Below are positions 1-5,483 of a stretch of 5,483 nt of DNA, piece by piece. Location: positions 1-5,483 of the forward strand of contig DLYX01000366.1 in the NCBI GenBank assembly GCA_003447545.1, in the 5' to 3' direction. The notes beneath the pieces were generated by a model. The model saw nothing but the letters and a program-made list of their open reading frames with translations, did not search any database and had not been told where the DNA came from. Positions within the stretch are counted from its first letter, which is position 1. Every line of letters begins with the position of its first letter. Position numbers and translations under genes: made by a program. The stretch comes from Deltaproteobacteria bacterium (GTDB lineage: Bacteria; Desulfobacterota; Binatia; UBA12015).

Positions 1-57
1 CCCGGGCTCGTGCGGCCCGGCCCCTGGGGTGGACTGTCGAAAGGGCCCTCCGCATGA
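1..57 (+). CDS. Possible C-terminal end of an upstream gene (partial)
   Basis: The frame beginning at base 1 stays open for 18 codons and stops at TGA 55-57. This stop overlaps the ATG at 54 of the next gene as ATGA, a layout also seen between gspG and gspH in this window. The visible tail reads PGLVRPGPWGGLSKGPSA, rich in Gly and Pro, and I do not recognise a family from it. An 18-codon open stretch in GC-rich DNA is not significant alone; the overlapping stop is the only real support. If real, the upstream gene would be translationally coupled to the transferase-like gene. Confidence 0.3.
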   Translation, partial: PGLVRPGPWGGLSKGPSA

Positions 58-1295
58 GCGGGAGTTGGTGGCGGCGGCTCCGGTTCCGAGACAGCGGGGC
101 GAAGGAAGTTCACGAGCCCTCGGTTCCTAGAGAGGTGGTGCCCGAAGAATGGCTGGTCCTTGCGCCCTGCCGGGAGGTCTCGCTCCGGGCCCGGGGATGG
201 TTATCCGGTCTGGAGGCTCCGGGCCGGGTTCTCTTCTGGAGTGCCCCCGAGGAGCTCGAGGCGCCGCCGGTTCCCGCTGAGCGGGTTTCGTTCGGCATTG
301 CGGTCTGGCGCGATTGGTTGAGCCGCTCCGACGCGCGGTTGCGTGTGCTGATCCTTTTGCCAGCGCCTGAGTGTGTGGCCTTTGCGCGTGAGGCCGCTGC
401 CGCAGGCGCCCGGGTGATCTACGACAAGCCCGCGCCGATCCTTTTCGCGGGCCCGGAGCGCGCCTTTCATCCTGATGACGAGCGCGCATTGGTCCGGGTC
501 GCGCAGGATCTTGTGGCTGCCGATCGGGCTACGACCCGATTGCTCGCCGATACCAGCGAGCGTCTTCGTCTGATCCACGATTTTGCGCAAGCCGAAGATG
601 CGGGCGCTCACCTCCCTTCCGTTCTCGAGAAGGCGAGCCTTGCCATCGTTGTGGATGCGGCAAAGGATCGCTCGCGCCTCGAGGAGACGATCCAGGAGCT
701 GCGCGAGGCTCGCGGGCTTGCGGCCTATGATATCGCAGTGGTGATTGATCCCGAGGAAGGCGCGGGCTTTGCGGAGCTTCTCGGGCGCGAGACTGCGGGT
801 GAAATTTCCCTGGTCCGCGACCCCCGAGGTCCGTCGATGTCGGGGCTCGCGATGGCGGTCCGCGCCTCGTCGACCGAAGTTCTGGTCTTCCTGCGATCAG
901 GACAATTGCCGACGGGAACCGATTGGCTGGAGGCAGGACTGCGCGCGATATACGGAGATCGGCAAATCGGCGCACTGGGTCTGGCCGAGGGCGCTGAGGA
1001 GGCGGGGGAGACGGAGCGACTCTCTCGGATGTCCTTTAACGGGATGCTGATTCGCCGCCGGGTCTTTCTCCGGGTCGGCGGCCTCGAGGAGCGTCTGGGG
1101 GACAACGCGAGTGCCGCGGATTTCTCGATGCGCTTGCTGACCTCCGGATACCGGCTCGAGCAGCTCGATGCACCCGCTATTCTTCCCGGGGTACCCGGCG
1201 GGGGGCTGTCAGCAAAGGAGATGGGCGAGCTGAAACGACGGTGGCCGGAGGCCCGCGGCTTGCTGGCACGAGTTCTGGAGGCCTGGGTTGGATAA
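54..1295 (+). CDS. Degenerate glycosyltransferase-like protein (GT2-like C-terminal half)
   Basis: This 413-residue protein has no signal peptide or membrane segment and is probably cytoplasmic. Residues about 194-375 follow the order of a family 2 (GT-A) glycosyltransferase: a first strand SLAIVVDA (195-202), a second strand YDIAVVID (225-232), a segment TEVLVFLRSGQLPTGTDWLE (274-293) where active enzymes have the metal-binding Asp motif followed by 'p.wle', and FNGMLIRRRVFLRVGGLEER (328-347), matching the usual 'g..l.rr..f..vGGfdE'. D356 and R360 fit the later '(E)D.DlslRl...Gyr' motif. The DXD position reads RSG, and the Glu usually next to D356 is Ala, so catalysis is doubtful. Residues about 95-172 (VLILLPAP, ARVIYD, then an Asp/Glu-rich helix and LLADTSERL) weakly resemble part of a GT4 N-terminal domain; this is inference. 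The start has a weak AAAGG-type site about 9 bases upstream. It overlaps the next gene by 8 bases. A scaffold, regulatory or simply divergent transferase role is possible; the substrate is unknown. Confidence 0.72.
   Translation: MSGSWWRRLRFRDSGAKEVHEPSVPREVVPEEWLVLAPCREVSLRARGWLSGLEAPGRVLFWSAPEELEAPPVPAERVSFGIAVWRDWLSRSDARLRVLILLPAPECVAFAREAAAAGARVIYDKPAPILFAGPERAFHPDDERALVRVAQDLVAADRATTRLLADTSERLRLIHDFAQAEDAGAHLPSVLEKASLAIVVDAAKDRSRLEETIQELREARGLAAYDIAVVIDPEEGAGFAELLGRETAGEISLVRDPRGPSMSGLAMAVRASSTEVLVFLRSGQLPTGTDWLEAGLRAIYGDRQIGALGLAEGAEEAGETERLSRMSFNGMLIRRRVFLRVGGLEERLGDNASAADFSMRLLTSGYRLEQLDAPAILPGVPGGGLSAKEMGELKRRWPEARGLLARVLEAWVG
1277..1280 (+). promoter_or_regulatory. Ribosome binding site supporting a TTG start
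   Basis: GGAG lies 7 bases before TTG 1288, inside the end of the preceding coding region. It supports TTG as the start of the sulfatase-like gene. That start gives a complete signal peptide, whereas the next candidate, GTG at 1315, would remove the basic N-terminal residues. Confidence 0.55.
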
Positions 1296-3063
1296 TCGAT
1301 TTCGTTTTCTGTGTGTGGTCCTTCTGCTTCTGTCGGGGCCGCTCGAGGCCGCGGCGTTAGAGGTTCTGGGGGCACCTCTGGTGCCGACACGATTGGCCGA
1401 GGTGGCACATCAGACTCGCCCGGTAATTGCCGAGGAAGAGCCTTTGCTGGTGCAGCCGGGCGTCTGGGAAATTCCTGACCTTCGCGTCCCTCCGAACGCG
1501 AGTCTGCTGGCTTCCTTCGGTCTGCCGGCGTCTGACGAATCATGGGAGCTGCGCGTATCGATACGCACATCGGATAGGAAAACCGTGCCGGTTGAGTCGC
1601 GGCGGGTCGAGACTGCTGGTTGGCAGGATTTTCGGCTTCGCGCGGGTTCCCTGGCAGGTCAGGTAGTGACGCTTCGCATGGTGGCGCGGCCACTTGAGGC
1701 CGGCACGGCTGAGGGGGGAGACTCGGTCGTGCTCGGCGCGCCTCGTTTCCTGCATACGGAAGCCCCCCGCCCGGAGGGGAAGAACGTTCTCCTGATCTCG
1801 CTGGATACGCTGCGCTCGGATCGGATGTCGGCCTATGGTGCGGCGCGACCCACCACGCCTCGCATGACGGCGCTGGCGGCCCGTGGTGTTCGTTTCGAAA
1901 CCGCTCGGGCTCCGGCGAGTTCCACGCCGCCCTCCCATATGACCATGCTGACCGGGGCCTCCCCGTGCACGTATGGGGTCTGGGGGGTGCACGTCGAAGA
2001 TCAGCCGCCCGAAGATCTGAGGAGTCTGGCTCAAATTCTTTCCGCGGAAGGATATTCGACCCGCGCCGTTACCGAGAATGCATTCGTCGGCGCGCCCTGG
2101 GGATTTGCCCGCGGGTTTGATGCCTTCCTCGAGTTCAAAGGTACCCCTCGAGCGGATGGGCGCATTGCCGCGCCGACGGGCTTGGGACCGCAGACCTTTG
2201 CAGCCGCGCGGACGGCCTTGCGAGAGCTGGCAGACCGACGATTCTTTCTTTTCGTGCACACCTATCAGGTGCATGCCCCTCGGGTTCCGATCGAGCCCTA
2301 TGCCTCGCTTTATCAGGATGAGCCCGCCCCGCAGGTCGGGAATCGCGTCCCCGAACCCGGGCATAATCCCGCGGATCACGATATTCTCCGCTATGACCAA
2401 TTGGTTCGTCACCTCGATGACCTTGTCGGGGAATTGTTGGACGAACTGGATTCGCTTGGTTTGCGTGACACGACGCTGATCGTGGTGACATCCGACCACG
2501 GCGAGGCCTTTTTCGAGCACGACGCGTCGGGACACGGGTTTTGGGTATGGGACGAAGTTCTGCGGATTCCGCTCATTGTCGCCGGACCAGGAGTGCCCGC
2601 GGGGGCGCATCCGGTCGAGGTCGTCGGGTTGCAGGATATCGTCCCGACCGTGCTGGAGTTGCTGGGGCAGCCAGTCCCGCAGGGAATCGATGGCACAAGC
2701 CTGCAGCCTCTGTGGACGGGCGCTCCGCGGGCAGAGACTTTCCACTACGCCGAGACGGCGCCGGGGGGCATGCGGGCGCTCTCGGCGAGCCGATTCAAAA
2801 TCCATAGGGAGAGCACCAGAGAAAGCGATATCGCCTATGATCTATCGCTCGACCCTCGCGAGAAAACCCCGATTCCTCTTGCGAATTGGGCCGATTTGCC
2901 GGCCGAGGATGGCGCCGAGCTGTCGCGCCTGCAGGCTGTTCTGGACGTTTGGGCCACAAAATGCCGCATTCAGCGTGAAATTGCCGATAAGCAGAGGGTA
3001 AAGCAGGCTGATGTGGACCCTTTGCGTCGCGAGAAGCTGCGCGCCCTCGGGTACATCGATTGA
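1288..3063 (+). CDS. Exported sulfatase-fold (alkaline phosphatase superfamily) hydrolase/transferase
   Basis: This 591-residue protein begins with a signal peptide: R4 and R6, a hydrophobic core at 8-19, and a likely cleavage in the Ala run at 21-23. Mature residues to about 160 are beta-rich; GWQDFRLRAGSLAGQ resembles jelly-roll, carbohydrate-binding-like modules found before such catalytic domains. The catalytic domain starts at about 165 with NVLLISLDTLRSDR; D173 is a likely metal ligand. Counting back from the conserved LTG, the nucleophile position falls on T213 in TPPSH, where classical sulfatases have Cys or Ser in C/S-x-P-x-R, and the motif Arg is H217. HTYQVHAP (324-331) and SDHGE (402-406) with H411 and H416 supply further expected active-site residues. 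It ends in LRALGYID, a tail common in this subgroup. It should act in the periplasm or at the surface on a sulfate or phosphate ester, but the substrate cannot be told. Thr suggests phosphoester chemistry or transfer without formylglycine; this is inference. It is translationally coupled to the transferase-like gene by an 8-base overlap. Confidence 0.87.
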   Translation: MDNRFRFLCVVLLLLSGPLEAAALEVLGAPLVPTRLAEVAHQTRPVIAEEEPLLVQPGVWEIPDLRVPPNASLLASFGLPASDESWELRVSIRTSDRKTVPVESRRVETAGWQDFRLRAGSLAGQVVTLRMVARPLEAGTAEGGDSVVLGAPRFLHTEAPRPEGKNVLLISLDTLRSDRMSAYGAARPTTPRMTALAARGVRFETARAPASSTPPSHMTMLTGASPCTYGVWGVHVEDQPPEDLRSLAQILSAEGYSTRAVTENAFVGAPWGFARGFDAFLEFKGTPRADGRIAAPTGLGPQTFAAARTALRELADRRFFLFVHTYQVHAPRVPIEPYASLYQDEPAPQVGNRVPEPGHNPADHDILRYDQLVRHLDDLVGELLDELDSLGLRDTTLIVVTSDHGEAFFEHDASGHGFWVWDEVLRIPLIVAGPGVPAGAHPVEVVGLQDIVPTVLELLGQPVPQGIDGTSLQPLWTGAPRAETFHYAETAPGGMRALSASRFKIHRESTRESDIAYDLSLDPREKTPIPLANWADLPAEDGAELSRLQAVLDVWATKCRIQREIADKQRVKQADVDPLRREKLRALGYID

Positions 3064-3161
3064 GGCAGGCCTTCAGGTCCGGTATCCAAAGAAAGGGCGA
3101 ATTTTCGGTCTTTCCCGTCGTCCATAGAGCGCAACGCAGGTTCTGTGTCGGCGTATGCCTC

Positions 3162-3166
3162 GAGGA
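3162..3166 (+). promoter_or_regulatory. Ribosome binding site choosing the gspF start
   Basis: GAGGA ends 12 bases before ATG 3179, a rather long but usable spacing. An in-frame ATG at 3155 has no purine-rich site before it and would add eight residues (MPRGKIAF) not typical of the family. The start at 3179 gives MAQFQYRATDADGK, the usual GspF opening. Confidence 0.55.
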
Positions 3167-3178
3167 AAAATAGCGTTT

Positions 3179-4405
3179 ATGGCCCAATTTCAATACCGCG
3201 CAACGGATGCCGACGGCAAAGTCCTCGAGGGGATGATTGATGCCAGCGATCGGACTGCGGCTGCTGCGCGCCTGCAGGATCGCGGTCTGATGCCGTTGCG
3301 GGTCGCCGAACCGGGGCCTGAACGAACTGGATTGGGCAATATTTCGCTGCCGACGATTTCGTTCAAGCGGGGGATCAAGACAGCGGATTTGCTTGTCTTC
3401 ACCCATGAGCTTTCGACTTTGCTGACCGCCGGCTTGCCGCTGGACCGCAGTCTCCAGATTCTCTCCGAGTTGTCCGAAAGCGAAGAGATGAAACGCGTTA
3501 CCGGAGAGGTGTTGACGGAGGTCCAACGAGGCAAGTCGCTGGCCGAGGCTCTCAATGAGCATCCGGATGTCTTCGAATCTCTCTATGTCAATATGGTCAA
3601 GGCGGGTGAGATCGGCGGCGTGCTGGATCAGGTGCTCGAGCGGCTGACGGAATATCTGGAGAGCGCGACCGAGCTGCGCGACGAGGTCCGCTCCGCCATG
3701 GTCTATCCGACCATTCTGTTGCTGACTTCCTTCGGTTCGGTCGCGATCCTTCTTGTTTATGTCCTGCCGCAATTCTCCACTGTCTTTGCGCAATCTGGCG
3801 CCGCGCTCCCGACATCAGCCGCGATCCTGATGGGCGCCTCCGAGATCCTCCGGTCCTACTGGTGGCTCGGATTGTTGTTGGTCGGAGGGACGGCTTTCGG
3901 TTTCGCCCAATGGATCGGGACCGAGGATGGTCGGGTCACCTGGGATCGCACCAAGTTGCGGCTGGTTCTGGTTGGCGAGTTGACGCGAAAAGTTGCGGTC
4001 TCGCGCTTCGCACGAACTCTGGGCACCTTGTTGCGCAGTGGCGTTCCGATGCTGCAGGCGCTCGATATCGTTCGCAATGTGGCTGGCAACGTGGTCCTGG
4101 CGGCCGCGATCGATGAGGTGAAAGTCGGGGTTCGCGGGGGCGATGGTGTCGCGGGTCCCTTGTCGCAGAGCGGCGTGTTCCCGCAGTTGGCTTTGCAGAT
4201 GATCAGCGTTGGCGAGGAGACCGGACGTCTGGATGAAATGTTGATCACGGTCGCGGATTATTTTGACAAGGAAGTTCGTGCGGCCGTGACGCAAATGACC
4301 AATATGCTCGAGCCGCTGCTCCTGGTCGTCGGCGGTTTGGTGGTGGGTTTTATCGTTGTGGCCATGTTCTCGGCCATCTTCAGCGTCAATAACATGCCTC
4401 TCTGA
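3179..4405 (+). CDS. gspF: Type II secretion inner-membrane platform protein GspF
   Basis: GspF is the polytopic inner-membrane protein that forms the T2SS assembly platform with GspC, L and M and couples the ATPase GspE to pseudopilus growth. From ATG 3179 it has 408 residues, the normal family length. The N-terminus MAQFQYRATDADGK is typical. The first T2SSF domain runs from about K67 (KTADLLVFTHELSTLL) to about 190 and contains MVKAGEIGGVLDQVLERLTEYLE-type residues. The second starts near V274 (SRFARTLGTLLRSGVPMLQAL) and contains ISVGEETGRLDEML. Membrane segments are visible at about 177-197, 228-247 and 379-399. PilC of type IV pili shares this architecture, but the following gspG, gspH and gspI genes settle the assignment. 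It follows a 115-base spacer after the sulfatase-like gene and lies 17 bases before gspG. The usual neighbour gspE is not immediately upstream. Confidence 0.95.
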   Translation: MAQFQYRATDADGKVLEGMIDASDRTAAAARLQDRGLMPLRVAEPGPERTGLGNISLPTISFKRGIKTADLLVFTHELSTLLTAGLPLDRSLQILSELSESEEMKRVTGEVLTEVQRGKSLAEALNEHPDVFESLYVNMVKAGEIGGVLDQVLERLTEYLESATELRDEVRSAMVYPTILLLTSFGSVAILLVYVLPQFSTVFAQSGAALPTSAAILMGASEILRSYWWLGLLLVGGTAFGFAQWIGTEDGRVTWDRTKLRLVLVGELTRKVAVSRFARTLGTLLRSGVPMLQALDIVRNVAGNVVLAAAIDEVKVGVRGGDGVAGPLSQSGVFPQLALQMISVGEETGRLDEMLITVADYFDKEVRAAVTQMTNMLEPLLLVVGGLVVGFIVVAMFSAIFSVNNMPL

Positions 4406-4411
4406 GGCAGC

Positions 4412-4415
4412 GGAG
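4412..4415 (+). promoter_or_regulatory. Ribosome binding site of gspG
   Basis: GGAG sits 7 bases before ATG 4423 in the 17-base gap after gspF, so gspG has its own good initiation signal. This fits its role as the most abundant pseudopilin. Confidence 0.6.
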
Positions 4416-4422
4416 ATTGTAA

Positions 4423-4866
4423 ATGTTGTGGAGAAATTCGAAAGAACGAAAGCGCCCGGATGAATCGGGTTTCACCCTGGTCGAGTTGTTGGTGGTGTTG
4501 GTGATTATCGGAGGTCTGACGGCTCTGGTGGCCCCGAACTTCATTGGTCAGAGCGAGAAGGCCAAGCCGCAGACCGCGCGAGTACAGCTGGAAAGCCTGC
4601 GGAACGCTCTGGATATGTACCACCTCGACGTGGGCCGTTATCCCACTTCACAAGAGGGGCTGGAGGCTTTACGGAGTCGCCCCGGCACTGCCGGTCGTTG
4701 GTCAGGTCCCTATCTGCGCGACCCGATCCCGGTGGACCCTTGGGGGAATCCTTATTTCTATCGTAATCCCGGGGAGTCAGGGGCGACCTATGATGTCGGC
4801 AGCTTCGGCTCGGATGGACGCACGGGTGGACAGGGCAACGCGGCTGAGGTCGTCGTATCTGGATGA
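4423..4866 (+). CDS. gspG: Type II secretion major pseudopilin GspG
   Basis: GspG is the main subunit of the periplasmic pseudopilus, the piston-like fibre that pushes substrates through the GspD secretin. The 147-residue precursor has a 16-residue basic leader ending ESG, cleaved by prepilin peptidase (GspO/PilD) before F17; Glu lies at +5 (E21), followed by a hydrophobic helix to about residue 36. The mature part is 131 residues, normal for the family. Signature stretches include LRNALDMYHLDVGRYPTSQE (59-78) with EGLEAL, and VDPWGNPYFY (104-113). The C-terminal loop GSDGRTGGQG (129-138) corresponds to the calcium-binding loop, and D131 is kept. The tail reads NAAEVVVSG instead of the usual Asp-rich 'DADI..W', so a second Asp ligand seems to be missing. 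It overlaps gspH by ATGA, implying coupled translation. Identity is secure; the state of the calcium site is inference. Confidence 0.97.
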   Translation: MLWRNSKERKRPDESGFTLVELLVVLVIIGGLTALVAPNFIGQSEKAKPQTARVQLESLRNALDMYHLDVGRYPTSQEGLEALRSRPGTAGRWSGPYLRDPIPVDPWGNPYFYRNPGESGATYDVGSFGSDGRTGGQGNAAEVVVSG

Positions 4867-5387
4867 GGTCATTACGGTCCCCATCGTTGTCGGCTCGCGT
4901 GCGGCCGGACCAGCGCGCGGCATCTGTCGGAGGCGATGCCGAGGGGTTCACGCTGATCGAGATTATTGTCACCATGGTGATCGTCGGAATGGCGATGGCC
5001 CTGGTGGCGCCCGCGATCAATGCGGGCTCGCGGGCGCGGGATGTGCGCAGCGCGGTGCGTGAAGTCACGGGGGCCATGCGTACCATGCAGACGGAGGCTG
5101 TCCGAACCGGCCAGCCGCAGTCGTTGCTGGTTCTGGTCGAGGAGAACCGAGTCGAGCTGGAAGGTTTTTCTCGCGAGATCGAGATCGGTTCGACCGCCGC
5201 CTTGCGTCAGGTGGCTGGCGGAGAACGAAATTCGTTCGGTTTTTCTCGGGTGAGATTTTTTCCGAACGGGAGCTCGAGCGGAATGCAGCTCTTGATCGGC
5301 GATCGCGACTATCCTGCAGAGCTTGGCTATGTGGTGTCCGTGGATCCGTTGATCGGACTTGTCACCGTGACAGACGAGGAGCGTTAG
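4863..5387 (+). CDS. gspH: Type II secretion minor pseudopilin GspH
   Basis: GspH is a minor pseudopilin thought to bridge the GspI-J-K tip and the GspG fibre. The 174-residue precursor has the prepilin site EG|FTLIE with cleavage after G28 and Glu at +5 (E33), followed by a hydrophobic helix to about residue 50. The segment AMRTMQTEAVRTGQ (71-84) matches the family's 'l..ar..Ai..g'. FFPNGSSSG (132-140) matches its hallmark 'FxPdGsstG', and the ending VVSVDPLIGLVTV fits the final strands. ATG 4863 overlaps the gspG stop, with a modest GAGG at 4846-4849. The leader is long and Arg-rich (28 residues); TTG 4887 and GTG 4899 are in-frame alternatives that would shorten it to 20 or 16. GspH sequences are variable, but order and motifs agree. 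Confidence 0.92.
   Translation: MRSLRSPSLSARVRPDQRAASVGGDAEGFTLIEIIVTMVIVGMAMALVAPAINAGSRARDVRSAVREVTGAMRTMQTEAVRTGQPQSLLVLVEENRVELEGFSREIEIGSTAALRQVAGGERNSFGFSRVRFFPNGSSSGMQLLIGDRDYPAELGYVVSVDPLIGLVTVTDEER
5376..5381 (+). promoter_or_regulatory. Ribosome binding site supporting the gspI GTG start
   Basis: GAGGAG lies within the last codons of gspH, 7 bases before GTG 5389. It is the strongest such site in the window and fixes the non-ATG start of the next pseudopilin gene. Confidence 0.65.
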
Positions 5388-5388
5388 G

Positions 5389-5483
5389 GTGCGTCGCCGC
5401 GGGGAATCAGGATTTACCCTCATCGAGATCTCCATCGGCATGGCGGTCCTCGGGCTGGGTGTGGTGTCGGCATTGCAAGTTTT
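5389..5483 (+). CDS. gspI: Type II secretion minor pseudopilin GspI, N-terminal fragment (cut by window end)
   Basis: From GTG 5389, 31 codons plus two bases are visible. The product begins with a short basic leader MRRRGESG, a prepilin-peptidase site G8|F9, FTLIEI with Glu at +5 (E13), and a hydrophobic helix GMAVLGLGVVSALQV. This is the N-terminus of a type IV-like pseudopilin. GspI, a component of the pseudopilus tip, is inferred from the F-G-H-I gene order; the N-terminal helix alone would not exclude GspJ. Only one base separates it from the gspH stop, so it is almost certainly in the same operon. The truncation is due to the window edge, not a mutation. Confidence 0.85.
   Translation, partial: MRRRGESGFTLIEISIGMAVLGLGVVSALQV

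Noticed and set aside
1371..1385. Perfect hairpin, 6-bp stem GGCACC/GGTGCC with 3-base loop, early in the sulfatase-like gene
   Set aside because: It falls inside the coding region with no following T run, so it is not a terminator. An attenuating role cannot be supported from one short stem.
1553..1566. 14-base perfect palindrome GCGTATCGATACGC
   Set aside because: A single copy inside coding sequence; a perfect palindrome of this length is not unexpected by chance in 5.5 kb, and no known operator matches it.
725..1693. A 322-residue antisense open frame spanning two genes
   Set aside because: Low-complexity composition rich in Pro, Arg, Ser and Ala, no motif, and a span across a junction of two coupled + strand genes; a frame shadow.
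1540..2805. A 421-residue antisense open frame opposite the sulfatase-like gene
   Set aside because: Its product is Arg/Pro/Gly-rich without recognisable motifs and lies exactly opposite a well-supported gene. Long antisense frames are common in GC-rich DNA.
3064..3178. Promoter or terminator in the spacer before gspF
   Set aside because: I found no convincing -35/-10 pair, no sigma-54 motif and no stem followed by Ts. The GAAAG...CTTTC pairing is weak with a long loop.
3155..3178. Upstream ATG at 3155 as the gspF start
   Set aside because: No ribosome binding site precedes it and the extra eight residues do not fit the family; ATG 3179 has GAGGA upstream and a canonical N-terminus.
2795..3793. 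A 332-residue antisense open frame covering the sulfatase-gspF spacer
   Set aside because: It would cover the spacer, but the product shows no domain and most of it mirrors gspF and the end of the sulfatase-like gene.

Overview
The window comes from a GC-rich Gram-negative bacterium. The Gram-negative assignment rests on the type II secretion (T2SS) genes gspF, gspG, gspH and the start of gspI. All recognised genes lie on the + strand and are tightly packed. The mix of GC-rich codons, a sulfatase-fold protein ending in a 'LRALGYID' tail and a gspFGHI string would fit a deltaproteobacterial or Myxococcota-like, possibly uncultured, lineage. That placement is an impression, not a demonstrated result.

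Layout. Positions 1-57 may hold the last 18 codons of an upstream gene that overlaps the next start by ATGA. Positions 54-1295 encode a 413-residue protein whose C-terminal half looks like a family 2 (GT-A fold) glycosyltransferase with its metal-binding motif lost; its N-terminal half weakly resembles a piece of a GT4-type transferase. Positions 1288-3063 overlap it by 8 bases, start with TTG, and encode an exported alkaline-phosphatase-superfamily ('sulfatase') protein with a beta-rich N-terminal region and Thr where sulfatases carry formylglycine. A 115-base spacer follows, with no convincing promoter or terminator. From 3179 to the end runs a T2SS block: gspF (inner-membrane platform), gspG (major pseudopilin), gspH (minor pseudopilin) and the first 31 codons of gspI (minor pseudopilin).

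How the genes work together. GspF anchors the assembly ATPase GspE. GspG forms the body of the periplasmic pseudopilus. GspH and GspI belong to its tip complex (GspH-I-J-K). All three pseudopilins carry a G|F prepilin-peptidase site with Glu at +5. gspE is not directly upstream of gspF here, so the locus is split or rearranged compared with the common gspD-E-F-G-H order. The first two genes look like a translationally coupled pair, perhaps acting on a surface glycan or envelope polymer; nothing in the sequence ties them functionally to secretion.

I see no mobile element, CRISPR array, RNA gene or clearly new system. The most unusual points are the degenerate composite transferase-like protein, the Thr-type active site of the sulfatase-like enzyme, an apparently incomplete calcium site in GspG, and a marked excess of the hexamer CTCGAG.
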